Assembly: GCF_025802015.1 (NCBI RefSeq) | Contig: NZ_JAOYFC010000001.1 | Span: forward strand, 1,240,001 to 1,304,000 | Origin: Falsihalocynthiibacter halioticoli | GTDB taxonomy: Bacteria > Pseudomonadota > Alphaproteobacteria > Rhodobacterales > Rhodobacteraceae | DNA length: 64,000 nt | Reading direction: 5' to 3' | Shown here: positions 18,628 through 27,597 of the stretch, one piece after another | Position numbering within the stretch: the stretch's first letter is position 1 | Layout of the letters: every line of letters begins with the position of its first letter | Made by a program: the position numbers and the translations under genes | Notes under the pieces: model-generated | Seen by the model: only the letters and a program-made list of their open reading frames with translations | Told to the model about the DNA's origin: nothing | Databases searched by the model: none

Positions 18628-18658
18628 GGGCCGGAGCAGGGATGCTTCGGCCCTTTTG
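18628..18658 (+). terminator. Rho-independent terminator after lpdA
   Basis: GGGCCGGAGC pairs with GCTTCGGCCC (one G-T pair) around a 6-base loop, followed by TTTTGCGTTTTT. Confidence 0.85.
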
Positions 18659-18727
18659 CGTTTTTCGTTTAGGGCGGCATAGGCTCACGCATTCGTGTTG
18701 GCGTTCAGGGCGATATATTCAGCAAAT

Positions 18728-18742
18728 GTTCCTTTTATGTTC
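18728..18742. promoter_or_regulatory. LexA (SOS) box upstream of uvrA
   Basis: GTTCCTTTTATGTTC is an exact GTTC-N7-GTTC, the direct-repeat SOS operator known from Rhodobacter-type LexA. It ends 63 bases before the uvrA start. The same motif occurs upstream of lexA in this window, which supports it. Confidence 0.8.
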
Positions 18743-18805
18743 CATTTCTGCTTGGCAGCCCCCTCGCTTTGCCTTATCCCTTAAAGAAGTCTTAAGAGGT
18801 GGGTC

Positions 18806-21667
18806 ATGGCCGAGTTGAAAAACATCGAAGTTCGCGGCGCGCGCGAGCATAATCTCAAGTCGATTGACGTTGATATTCCACGGGATCAACTCGTTGTTGT
18901 GACTGGTCTTTCTGGTTCCGGGAAATCCAGTTTGGCGTTTGACACGATCTATGCCGAGGGGCAGCGTCGCTACGTCGAATCTCTGTCGGCCTATGCGCGC
19001 CAGTTCCTCGATATGATGGAGAAGCCGGACGTTGATCATATCTCCGGCCTGTCACCAGCCATCAGTATTGAGCAGAAAACCACCAGTAAAAACCCGCGCT
19101 CGACCGTCGGGACGGTCACTGAAATTTACGACTATTTGCGTTTGCTCTTTGCGCGCGCCGGTACGCCCTATAGCCCCGCAACTGGCAAGCCGATCGAGGC
19201 ACAACAGGTGCAGGATATGGTGGATCGCGTCATGGCTATGGAAGAGGGCACGCGCGGCTATCTTCTCGCGCCGATGGTGCGCGACCGTAAAGGTGAATAC
19301 CGTAAAGAATTCATAGACTTACGAAAGCAAGGCTTCCAGCGTGTCAAGGTTGATGGCGAGTTCTATGAGCTTGATGCGCCCCCCACATTGGACAAGAAAT
19401 TCCGCCATGATATCGACGTTGTCGTCGACCGTATTGTGGTGCGTGAAGGTATGGAAACCCGTCTTGCAGACAGTTTCCGAACCGCGCTTGATCTGGCCGA
19501 TGGTATCGCAATTCTAGAGACTGCGCCACGTGGTGAGGAGGAGCCCGAACGGTTCACCTTTAGCGAGAAGTTCGCGTGTCCTGTGTCCGGCTTCACAATC
19601 CCTGAAATTGAACCGCGGTTGTTCTCGTTCAACGCACCATTCGGCGCTTGCCCAACGTGTGACGGTCTTGGAATGGAGCTGTTTTTCGATGAGCGGCTGG
19701 TCGTGCCGGATGTCACCCTAAAGGTCTATGATGGGGCGCTTGCGCCATGGCGAAAGGGCAAATCGCCGTATTTCTTGCAAACCATCGAAGCCATCGCAAA
19801 GCATTACGAATTTGATAAGAACATCGCGTGGAAAGACCTTCCCAAGGCTGCGCAGCAAGTATTTCTTTACGGTTCCGGCAAAGAAGAAATCCCGTTCCGC
19901 TACGACGAAGGAGGCCGCGTTTACGAAGTAACGCGCCCGTTTGAAGGTGTCATTCCCAACATGGAGCGTCGCTATCGAGAGACGGATAGCAACTGGATTC
20001 GAGAAGAGTTCGAGCGCTACCAGAACAACCGCCCCTGTGGTGCTTGTGGTGGCTACCGGCTTCGTGAAGAGGCGCTTGCGGTTAAAATTGGCGGATTGCA
20101 TGTGGGGCAGGTGGTCCAGATGTCGATCCGTGAAGCTCTTGAATGGTGCGAGAGTGTACCCGAGGCGCTGAGCAAGCAGAAAAACGAAATTGCCCGTGCG
20201 ATCCTGAAAGAGATCCGTGAACGGTTAGGATTCCTTAACAACGTCGGTTTGGATTATCTTACGCTGAGCCGAAATTCAGGCACACTTTCAGGCGGCGAAA
20301 GCCAACGTATTCGACTGGCAAGCCAGATTGGCTCAGGCCTCACAGGCGTTCTCTATGTGTTGGATGAGCCTTCGATTGGTCTGCATCAACGTGACAACGG
20401 TCGTTTGCTTAAGACCCTGAAAAACCTGCGAGATCAGGGCAACACAGTCATCGTGGTCGAGCATGATGAAGAAGCGATCCGCGAGGCGGACTATGTGTTC
20501 GACATCGGCCCTGGGGCGGGTGTCCATGGCGGAGAGGTCGTTGCGAAAGGCACACCAGAAGAGATCGTTTCGGAGGCCTCGTCGATTACGGGGCAATACC
20601 TGAGCGGTGTGCGCGAGATTCCGGTTCCTGCTGAACGGCGCAAGGGAAATGGTAAACATGTTAAGGTTTGTAAAGCGACGGGGAACAACCTCAAAAACGT
20701 TACTGCGGACTTCCCTCTTGGGAAATTCGTCTGTGTAACCGGCGTATCTGGCGGCGGAAAATCGACGCTGACCATCGAGACATTGTTCAAGACAGCAAGC
20801 ATGCGCCTTAACGGTGCGCGACAGACGCCTGCGCCGTGTGAAACTATCAAGGGGTTGGAGCATCTGGACAAGGTGATCGACATTGATCAGCGCGCGATCG
20901 GCCGCACACCACGCTCCAATCCAGCGACCTATACAGGGGCCTTTACGCCCATCCGTGACTGGTTCGCCGGTCTGCCCGAAGCGAAAGCGCGCGGGTATAA
21001 GCCTGGCCGGTTTTCATTCAACGTGAAGGGGGGGCGTTGCGAGGCCTGTCAGGGGGACGGTGTCATCAAGATCGAGATGCATTTCCTGCCTGATGTCTAT
21101 GTGACTTGCGAGACCTGTAATGGCGCGCGCTACAACCGTGAGACACTGGAAATTCGATTTAAAGGCAAGAGCATAGCCGACGTTCTTGATATGACTGTTG
21201 AAGATGCGCAGGAGTTTTTCCAAGCGGTTCCAAGCATTCGTGACAAGATGGATGCGCTTATGCGTGTCGGGCTTGGATACATCAAAGTCGGACAGCAAGC
21301 GACGACACTTTCCGGCGGTGAAGCACAGCGGGTGAAGCTCTCAAAAGAGCTGGCAAAACGTTCGACAGGGCGCACACTTTATATTCTGGATGAACCGACG
21401 ACGGGGCTTCATTTTGAGGATGTGAAAAAGCTGCTGGAGGTGCTGCACGAGCTTGTTGATCAGGGCAATACAGTGATCGTCATCGAGCACAATTTGGACG
21501 TTATCAAAACGGCGGATCACATCATTGATATTGGCCCTGAAGGTGGTGATGGCGGCGGTAAAATCGTTGCCAAAGGCACACCGGAGCAGGTTGCGAAAAC
21601 CGAAGGTAGTTATACGGGGCATTATCTGAAGGAAATGCTTGGCGCGAAGCGATTGGCCGCCGAATAA
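18806..21667 (+). CDS. uvrA: Excinuclease ABC subunit A
   Basis: The damage-recognition ATPase of nucleotide excision repair; as a dimer it finds bulky lesions and loads UvrB. At 953 residues it is full length. Two ABC modules are visible: Walker A GLSGSGKSSLAF near residue 32 and GVSGGGKSTL near 650; signatures LSGGESQRIRLA and LSGGEAQRVKLS; Walker B YVLDEPSIGLHQ and YILDEPTTGLHF. Zinc-finger cysteines occur in CPTCDGLG and in CEACQGDG with CETCNGAR. The ATG follows AGAGGTGGG. An SOS box upstream indicates induction by DNA damage. Confidence 0.98.
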   Translation: MAELKNIEVRGAREHNLKSIDVDIPRDQLVVVTGLSGSGKSSLAFDTIYAEGQRRYVESLSAYARQFLDMMEKPDVDHISGLSPAISIEQKTTSKNPRSTVGTVTEIYDYLRLLFARAGTPYSPATGKPIEAQQVQDMVDRVMAMEEGTRGYLLAPMVRDRKGEYRKEFIDLRKQGFQRVKVDGEFYELDAPPTLDKKFRHDIDVVVDRIVVREGMETRLADSFRTALDLADGIAILETAPRGEEEPERFTFSEKFACPVSGFTIPEIEPRLFSFNAPFGACPTCDGLGMELFFDERLVVPDVTLKVYDGALAPWRKGKSPYFLQTIEAIAKHYEFDKNIAWKDLPKAAQQVFLYGSGKEEIPFRYDEGGRVYEVTRPFEGVIPNMERRYRETDSNWIREEFERYQNNRPCGACGGYRLREEALAVKIGGLHVGQVVQMSIREALEWCESVPEALSKQKNEIARAILKEIRERLGFLNNVGLDYLTLSRNSGTLSGGESQRIRLASQIGSGLTGVLYVLDEPSIGLHQRDNGRLLKTLKNLRDQGNTVIVVEHDEEAIREADYVFDIGPGAGVHGGEVVAKGTPEEIVSEASSITGQYLSGVREIPVPAERRKGNGKHVKVCKATGNNLKNVTADFPLGKFVCVTGVSGGGKSTLTIETLFKTASMRLNGARQTPAPCETIKGLEHLDKVIDIDQRAIGRTPRSNPATYTGAFTPIRDWFAGLPEAKARGYKPGRFSFNVKGGRCEACQGDGVIKIEMHFLPDVYVTCETCNGARYNRETLEIRFKGKSIADVLDMTVEDAQEFFQAVPSIRDKMDALMRVGLGYIKVGQQATTLSGGEAQRVKLSKELAKRSTGRTLYILDEPTTGLHFEDVKKLLEVLHELVDQGNTVIVIEHNLDVIKTADHIIDIGPEGGDGGGKIVAKGTPEQVAKTEGSYTGHYLKEMLGAKRLAAE

Positions 21668-21692
21668 TCCGGTTTTGTTAGGATTAATTAAG

Positions 21693-21725
21693 ATTAACGC
21701 CGCGGGTGTTCTCCGCGGCGTTAAT
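21693..21725. terminator. Perfect 13-bp hairpin between uvrA and the valine cluster
   Basis: ATTAACGCCGCGG and CCGCGGCGTTAAT are perfect inverted repeats around a 7-base loop, between the converging uvrA and hydrolase-dehydrogenase genes. There is no strong T tract on either strand, so it may terminate inefficiently or mark an mRNA 3' end by stability. Confidence 0.65.
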
Positions 21726-21809
21726 GGTTCTTAAGTCGTCTTTATGCACTGTTAACCAAGTTGATGCGGAAACCGCAGCACTTCTGTGCGCCGAAATACT
21801 GGGTCTAAA

Positions 21810-23732
21810 CTATTCCCGACCACGCTTTTCGAACCGCGGGAGCATGGCAGAGAAATCCATACCTTTTCCGTCTTCGTCCTCAACAAATTTCTCATATAGC
21901 GCCAGTGCCATTTTTCCCATTGGCGTATCGGCATCGACGCTTTCTGCAGCTTGCTGCGAGAGGCCCAAATCCTTCAGCATGAGTTCCGCTGCAAACCCAG
22001 GTTTATAATCGTTGTCAGCGGGGCTCTGGGGGCCGACGCCGGGAGCGGGGCAGTATGCGTTCATGGTCCAGCTATAGCCAGAGGAGGTGCTGACCACGTC
22101 GAACATTTTTTGGCGGTCCAGCCCTAATTTGTCAGCCATTGCAAAGGCTTCGCAGGTGGCGATCATAGTGACGCCAAGGATCATGTTGTTGCAGATCTTG
22201 GCGGCTTGACCCGCGCCCGCATCGCCACAGTGAACAGATTTTTGGCCCATGATATCAAGCAGGGGAAGTGCAGCCTTGTAGGCCTCTTCGCTCCCGCCGA
22301 CCATAAAGGTGAGGGTGCCTGCTGCCGCGCCTGTGATGCCACCAGAAACCGGTGCATCAGCGGCGAGAAGCCCACGTTTTTCGGCGGCTTCGCTCACTGC
22401 GCGTGCGCTTTCCACATCGACGGTGGAGCAATCAAGCAAGCAGGCGCCGTCTTTCATAACGGGGAGGATATCTTCGGCCACGGATTTCAGGATTGCGCCG
22501 TTCGGCAGCATGGTGATGACGATATCGGCATCTTTCGCGGCGTCCTGTGCACTGGCGGCTTTGTTAACTTTTTCAGGGCAGGGCGCAACGAGATCAAAAC
22601 CGTTAACGTCATGGCCCGCATTGGCCAGATTGGTTGCCATTGGGCCACCCATATTGCCGAGTCCGATAAAACCGATTTTCATAGTTTGGCCTTTCTCTTC
22701 TTTGCTGAATCCGTCCTTGCCAAGCGGCATCAAGAGGCGGGAAATCAGTACCGGCGGAACATCTTCGACGCTTTCGTGTTTCCATACGGGCGCGTTGTCT
22801 TTGTCGATCAGACGCGCGCGGACACCTTCGATAAAGTCGGTTTCTTCGATGGCGCGATGGGTGAAGCGGTACTCTTGTTCCAGCACTTTCCAGATTGTCA
22901 GGTTAGAGGCGCGCTGACGGTGGATGAGTTCGACTGTTGCGCACATGGAGATGGGGGATTTGGATGCGATGGAGTCCAGGCATTTGGACGTAAAATCAGT
23001 GTCTTGCGTGCGCAGGCTGCGGACGATATCGCCCATGGATTCGCCCGCAAAATGTGCGTTTATGTCGTCCATCATCGGCTCGTAGCGGCCAGCGGGCGGC
23101 GTTTGGCCGAAGGTATCGACAACGTTGAAATCACCAGTTTCAGCCAGTTTTTCGATCAGTGCGGGCCATTCGGATTGCGGGATATAGGTATCGGCGAAAC
23201 CGGCGAAAATTGCATCGGCAGGGCCCATGCGTCCCGCCGTAATCCCGAGGTATTCCCCAAGGCGACCAGGAGCTTGGCCAAGGAGCCAACTTCCACCTAC
23301 ATCAGGGATGAGACCAATCACGGTCTCTGGCATTGAGATTTGCGAGTTCTCACAGACAACGCGATGTGAGGCGTGGCATCCGAGCCCGACGCCGCCGCCC
23401 ATAACATAGCCGTGCATGAGGCTCACGATAGCTTTGGGATATTCAAACAGCTCGGCGTTCATTCGGTATTCTTCGCGCCAGAATTTCTGGGCTTTTTCAA
23501 CCTGACCGCTCGTGCCCCAAGTGTGGATTTCGGCAACGTCGCCGCCTGCACAAAAAGCTTTTTCTCCCTCGCCGTCAATCACAACCAGCGCGACGCTATC
23601 GTCCTCTGCCCAATCGCGTAGAACGGGGCTTAACTCGGCCAACATCGCAGCCGACAGCGCGTTCATCGCCTTTGGGCGGGTGAGGGTGATGCGGCCGATT
23701 TTACCTTGTTTTCGGGCGTGGATGAGGCTCAT
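21810..23732 (-). CDS. Fused 3-hydroxyisobutyryl-CoA hydrolase / 3-hydroxyisobutyrate dehydrogenase
   Basis: A single 640-residue frame that joins two valine degradation enzymes normally made separately. Residues 1-350 are a crotonase-fold 3-hydroxyisobutyryl-CoA hydrolase (FCAGGDVAEIH, GYVMGGGVGLG, catalytic PETVIGLIPDVGG). Residues 351-640 are 3-hydroxyisobutyrate dehydrogenase (MmsB), starting MKIGFIGLGNMGG (NAD site), with DAPVSGGITGAAAGTL and the catalytic Lys in GQAAKICNNMILG. The junction is GFSKEEKGQT-MKIGF with no stop codon. The ATG at 22682 keeps a ribosome site (GAGAAAGG), so MmsB may also be made alone. Together they turn 3-hydroxyisobutyryl-CoA into methylmalonate semialdehyde. 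The start overlaps the acyl-CoA dehydrogenase stop (ATGA). Confidence 0.9.
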   Translation of the reverse strand: MSLIHARKQGKIGRITLTRPKAMNALSAAMLAELSPVLRDWAEDDSVALVVIDGEGEKAFCAGGDVAEIHTWGTSGQVEKAQKFWREEYRMNAELFEYPKAIVSLMHGYVMGGGVGLGCHASHRVVCENSQISMPETVIGLIPDVGGSWLLGQAPGRLGEYLGITAGRMGPADAIFAGFADTYIPQSEWPALIEKLAETGDFNVVDTFGQTPPAGRYEPMMDDINAHFAGESMGDIVRSLRTQDTDFTSKCLDSIASKSPISMCATVELIHRQRASNLTIWKVLEQEYRFTHRAIEETDFIEGVRARLIDKDNAPVWKHESVEDVPPVLISRLLMPLGKDGFSKEEKGQTMKIGFIGLGNMGGPMATNLANAGHDVNGFDLVAPCPEKVNKAASAQDAAKDADIVITMLPNGAILKSVAEDILPVMKDGACLLDCSTVDVESARAVSEAAEKRGLLAADAPVSGGITGAAAGTLTFMVGGSEEAYKAALPLLDIMGQKSVHCGDAGAGQAAKICNNMILGVTMIATCEAFAMADKLGLDRQKMFDVVSTSSGYSWTMNAYCPAPGVGPQSPADNDYKPGFAAELMLKDLGLSQQAAESVDADTPMGKMALALYEKFVEDEDGKGMDFSAMLPRFEKRGRE

Positions 23733-24877
23733 TGGTTTCGCTCCGCCAGTAGGGTGCGCGCGGTGATCATGCGCATGATTTCATTGGTGCCTTCGAGGAT
23801 TTCATGGACGCGCAGGTCACGCACGATTTTTTCGATTCCGTAGTCCGCGAGATAGCCATAGCCGCCGTGAAGTTGCAGGCATTGGTTGGCGGTTTTGCTG
23901 CCGGTTTCGGTGACAAACCGTTTCGCCATAGCGCAGAATTTGGTTGCATCGTGGGCGCCGGTATCAAGTTTCCACGCGGCTTGGCGTAGGAACGTTCGGG
24001 CGGCTTGCATTTCGATTTCCATGTCCGCGAGGCGGAATTGTAGTGCCTGAAACTGGTCGATGGATTTACCGAAGGCTTTGCGCTCGCCCATGTATTGCAG
24101 CGTTAGGTTGAGTGCGTTCTGTGCCGCGCCAAGAGAGCAGGCCGAGATGTTCAAACGTCCGCCATCAAGCCCAGCCATTGCATATGTGAAACCTTTGCCG
24201 CGTTCGCCGAGTAAGTTTGTGGCAGAAATGTGGCAATTGTCCAATTGCACTTGGCGCGTGGGTTGGCTTTTCCAGCCCATTTTCTGTTCCAGACCGCCAA
24301 AGCTCAACCCTTCGGTTCCGTCTTCTACAACCATAGCGGAAATGCCTTTGGGGCCGTCTCCATCGGTGCGGGCCATAACGATATAGGCGTCTGCGTAGCC
24401 GCCGCCGGAGATGAACGCCTTTGTGCCCGTGAGGGAAAAGCCGCTTTCTGTTTCTTCAGCGCGGGCCTTGAGCGCGGCGGCATCGGAGCCGGAGCCGGGT
24501 TCAGTCAGGCAGTAGGCAAAGAGCCGTTCCATGGTGATCGCATCACCGAGATATTTTGCGCGTAGGTCTTCGCTGCCAAATTTGTCGATCATCGCGGCGC
24601 ACATATTGTGGATCGAGAGCATCGCCGCCACCGAAGGGCAGGCTGCCGAAAGCGCCTCAAACACCAGCGTTGCGTCAAGCCGAGTGAGGCCCGCGCCGCC
24701 GTTTTCTTCGCTGACGTAAAGCCCGCCGAAGCCGAGTTCGGCCAGTTTGGGCCAGAGGTCTTTCGGGATTTCGCCCGCCGCTTCCCAGGCTTGGGCATTG
24801 GGTGCGATCTCTTCCTGCCCGAAGGCAAAGGCCATGTCGTAGATTGTGGATTGCTCGTCTGTAAGTGCAAAATCCAT
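23729..24877 (-). CDS. Acyl-CoA dehydrogenase, probable isobutyryl-CoA dehydrogenase
   Basis: An FAD enzyme of 382 residues that introduces an alpha-beta double bond into a short acyl-CoA. Family motifs are YCLTEPGSGSDAAAL (substrate and FAD site), FISGGGYADAYIVMART and, near the C-terminus, the catalytic Glu in HEILEGTNEIM. Its place between mmsA and the hydrolase-dehydrogenase fusion points to isobutyryl-CoA as the substrate, giving methacrylyl-CoA. A dedicated methacrylyl-CoA hydratase is not present here. The stop overlaps the next start by 4 bases. It begins 134 bases after the mmsA stop, beyond a terminator, so it may also have its own promoter. Confidence 0.93.
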   Translation of the reverse strand: MDFALTDEQSTIYDMAFAFGQEEIAPNAQAWEAAGEIPKDLWPKLAELGFGGLYVSEENGGAGLTRLDATLVFEALSAACPSVAAMLSIHNMCAAMIDKFGSEDLRAKYLGDAITMERLFAYCLTEPGSGSDAAALKARAEETESGFSLTGTKAFISGGGYADAYIVMARTDGDGPKGISAMVVEDGTEGLSFGGLEQKMGWKSQPTRQVQLDNCHISATNLLGERGKGFTYAMAGLDGGRLNISACSLGAAQNALNLTLQYMGERKAFGKSIDQFQALQFRLADMEIEMQAARTFLRQAAWKLDTGAHDATKFCAMAKRFVTETGSKTANQCLQLHGGYGYLADYGIEKIVRDLRVHEILEGTNEIMRMITARTLLAERNQ

Positions 24878-24974
24878 GGGGGCTCCTCCGATCCTCGTGA
24901 ATTGAACGCTTGTTTAGTTTTTCAATGTTGCAAGAGTATTGCAAGCCGCAAGATTGCGGTGAAAAGTTTTGGAT

Positions 24975-25004
24975 AGAAAAAGGGCCGGAGGTGTGCTCCG
25001 GCCC
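24975..25004 (-). terminator. Terminator after mmsA
   Basis: On the minus strand GGGCCGGAG pairs with CTCCGGCCC (9 bp, 5-base loop), followed by TTTTTCTATCC. It separates mmsA from the downstream acyl-CoA dehydrogenase gene, at least in part. Confidence 0.85.
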
Positions 25005-25011
25005 GATGTGT

Positions 25012-26511
25012 TTAGTCCATGGCTTTGAAGTTGAACTCGCCGCCTTCTTTGATGCCCGAAGGCCAACGGGAGGTTACGGTCTTGGTGCGTGTGTAGAATT
25101 TGAACGCATCCGTGCCGTGTTGGTTCAGGTCGCCAAAGCCGGATTTTTTCCAACCGCCGAACGTGTGATAGGCCAGCGGCACAGGGATTGGCACGTTGAT
25201 GCCAACCATGCCGATGTTGATCCGGTTGGCAAAATCGCGGGCGGTATCGCCGTCGCGGGTATAGATCGCGGTGCCGTTGCCGTATTCGTGGCTGAGGGCG
25301 AGGCCGATGGCTTCTTCGTAGGAGCCTGCGCGGACGGTCGAAAGGACAGGGCCAAAGATCTCTTTCTTATAGATGTCCATGTCCGGTGTGACGTGGTCAA
25401 AGAGGTGCGGGCCGACAAAGAAGCCGTCTTCGTAGCCTTGCAGGCTAAAGCCTCGGCCATCAACGGCCAGCGTTGCGCCTTGCTGTACACCGGATTCAAC
25501 CAATGCTTCGATGTTGGCTTTGGCCGCTGCTGTTACGACGGGGCCGTAGTCCACGTCATCGCCAGCTGTGTAAGGGCCAACCTTGAGCGCTTCAACGCGC
25601 GGGATGAGCTTCTCGATGAGCTTGTCAGCGGTTTCTTCGCCCACGGGAACTGCAACAGAGATCGCCATGCACCGCTCGCCCGCCGCGCCATAACCCGCGC
25701 CAACAAGGGCGTCAGCGGCTTGGTCAAGATCGGCGTCTGGCATGATGATCATGTGGTTTTTCGCGCCACCGAAACACTGTACGCGTTTCCCATTCGCACA
25801 GCCGCGCTCGTAGATATACGCAGCGATTGGGGTGGAGCCAACAAAGCCCACGGCCTGAATGGTTTCGTTATCAAGGATCGCATCCACGGCTTCTTTGTCG
25901 CCGTTCACCACCTGAAGAACGCCATCAGGCAGGCCAGCCTCTTGGAAGATTTCGGCGAGCATCAGCGGCACGGAAGGATCGCGCTCGCTTGGCTTGAGGA
26001 TAAAGGCGTTCCCGCAGGACAGCGCAGGCCCCATTTTCCAGAGCGGGATCATCGCAGGGAAGTTAAACGGTGTGATACCTGCCACAACGCCGAGCGGCTG
26101 TTTCATCGAATACATATCAATGCCGGGGCCAGCAGAATCGGTGAATTCGCCTTTGAGGAGGTGCGGAGCGCCGATGCAGAATTCGATTACCTCGAGGCCA
26201 CGCTGCACGTCACCTTTGGCGTCAACGAAAGTTTTGCCGTGCTCGCGGGACAGGGCTTCGGCGAGCTTGTCCATATCGCGATTGATAAGCTGTACGGCTT
26301 TCATCATCACGCGGGCGCGACGCTGTGGGTTTGTTGCGGCCCATGCAGGTTGCGCTTCGGCTGCGGCGGCAACGGCGGCATCAAGTTCGGCTTGTGATGC
26401 GAGCGGCACTTTGGCCTGCACTTCGCCTGTCGCTGGGTTGAACACGTCTGCAAAGCGGCCGGATGTGCCTTTGACGTGCTTGCCATTGATGAAATGGGTG
26501 AGTTCGGTCAT
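25012..26511 (-). CDS. mmsA: CoA-acylating methylmalonate-semialdehyde dehydrogenase
   Basis: Oxidises methylmalonate semialdehyde with NAD+ and CoA to propionyl-CoA and CO2, the last step of valine degradation; it also handles malonate semialdehyde. The 499-residue protein is an aldehyde dehydrogenase with the nucleophile in GERCMAISVAVPVG (Cys), ITPFNFPAMIPLWK, LKPSERDPSVPL and VGFVGSTPIAAYIY. The MmsA-specific run GGAKNHMIIMPDAD is clear. It diverges from a LysR regulator, and a 7-bp inverted repeat that could be the operator lies between them. It has its own terminator. Confidence 0.97.
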   Translation of the reverse strand: MTELTHFINGKHVKGTSGRFADVFNPATGEVQAKVPLASQAELDAAVAAAAEAQPAWAATNPQRRARVMMKAVQLINRDMDKLAEALSREHGKTFVDAKGDVQRGLEVIEFCIGAPHLLKGEFTDSAGPGIDMYSMKQPLGVVAGITPFNFPAMIPLWKMGPALSCGNAFILKPSERDPSVPLMLAEIFQEAGLPDGVLQVVNGDKEAVDAILDNETIQAVGFVGSTPIAAYIYERGCANGKRVQCFGGAKNHMIIMPDADLDQAADALVGAGYGAAGERCMAISVAVPVGEETADKLIEKLIPRVEALKVGPYTAGDDVDYGPVVTAAAKANIEALVESGVQQGATLAVDGRGFSLQGYEDGFFVGPHLFDHVTPDMDIYKKEIFGPVLSTVRAGSYEEAIGLALSHEYGNGTAIYTRDGDTARDFANRINIGMVGINVPIPVPLAYHTFGGWKKSGFGDLNQHGTDAFKFYTRTKTVTSRWPSGIKEGGEFNFKAMD

Positions 26512-26539
26512 GGAATATTCTCCTCCGTGAAAACTGCGT

Positions 26540-26558
26540 GCATAGAGGGTTTCTATGC
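26540..26558. promoter_or_regulatory. Inverted repeat between mmsA and the LysR gene
   Basis: GCATAGA-N5-TCTATGC, a perfect 7-bp inverted repeat containing the T-N11-A form usual for LysR-type operators. It lies 29 bases upstream of the mmsA start. It is a plausible operator of the divergent LysR protein; this is inference. Confidence 0.5.
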
Positions 26559-26644
26559 GTCGGGCGTAGAATAGGCTTGCAAAATTGTATGTAAAAGAGG
26601 CAAGTTCTCAAAAAGGTTTTGCATTTTTATTGGTACGAGGCAGC

Positions 26645-27538
26645 ATGGCGCGTTGGGATGATCTAAGGGTGTTTCTGGCTGTTGCGCGGGCAGAGAGCCT
26701 TTCCGGCGCAGGTAAGGTCTTGCGCGTTGATCCGGCCACCGTGGGGCGCCGAATTGCTCAGTTGGAGCAGCAGGTGGATGCCGCGCTGTTCACCAAATCA
26801 CCGCAGGGATACGCGATCACAACGGCAGGGCAGCGGCTTTTGGAGCACGCGATCCGCGCAGAGCAAGCGGTTGGTGAGGCGTTTTCTGATGTTGCGGGTG
26901 ATGCAGGGGGGCTGACCGGAGCGATCCGTATTGGTGCGCCGGATGGGTGTGCGAACTATCTTTTGCCGCAGGTCTGTGCGGAGATATGCGCCGCGCATCC
27001 GGGGCTTGAGGTGCAAATTATTGCGCTACCACGGGTGTTTAACCTCTCTAAACGGGAGGCGGATATGGCAATAACCGTAAGCCCGCCAAGTGCAGGGCGG
27101 CTTACGGTGCAGAAACTCTCAGCCTATCATCTTCATCTTGCCGCGAGCCGCGAATACCTTGCCGAGCATCCACCAATTCGTACGTTGGCAGACGTAAAGG
27201 GGCATCGGATTGTCGGCTATATCCCCGATATGATTTTCGACAAGGAACTGGATTACCTCTCGGAAGCGGGGGCGGATCACGTGACGCTTGGCTCTAATTC
27301 CGTATCGGTGCAGTTCAACTGGGTGCGCACGGGCGGGGGGCTTGGTGTTGTTCATGATTTTGCTATTCCGGCCGCGCCGAATGTTACGAAAATCCTGACC
27401 GACGAAATCTCGCTCACCCGCAATTTTTACCTCGTGCGACATATGGACGACCGGCGGGTCGAGCGGCTGAACCGGTTTGCGGAGCTTCTGGCGCAGGGAA
27501 TACGCGGCGAAATCGCGCGTTTGGAGGCAAATTCTTGA
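26645..27538 (+). CDS. LysR family transcriptional regulator, probable regulator of mmsA
   Basis: A 297-residue DNA-binding protein. The N-terminal winged helix (residues 1-60: DDLRVFLAVARAESLSGAGK, then DPATVGRRIAQLE as recognition helix) is followed by a periplasmic-binding-like effector domain (GAIRIGAPDGCANYLLP onward). The start MARWDD at 26645 is chosen over 26585 because it aligns with the usual LysR N-terminus. It diverges from mmsA, and LysR proteins usually control the divergent gene, so valine pathway control is likely. The effector is unknown. The CBS gene follows 59 bases downstream. Confidence 0.9.
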   Translation: MARWDDLRVFLAVARAESLSGAGKVLRVDPATVGRRIAQLEQQVDAALFTKSPQGYAITTAGQRLLEHAIRAEQAVGEAFSDVAGDAGGLTGAIRIGAPDGCANYLLPQVCAEICAAHPGLEVQIIALPRVFNLSKREADMAITVSPPSAGRLTVQKLSAYHLHLAASREYLAEHPPIRTLADVKGHRIVGYIPDMIFDKELDYLSEAGADHVTLGSNSVSVQFNWVRTGGGLGVVHDFAIPAAPNVTKILTDEISLTRNFYLVRHMDDRRVERLNRFAELLAQGIRGEIARLEANS

Positions 27539-27597
27539 CACAAGCCCATTCTGGGGCGACGCTTGGGGTATTCTTTAATTTTTACATGGAGGTGCCC

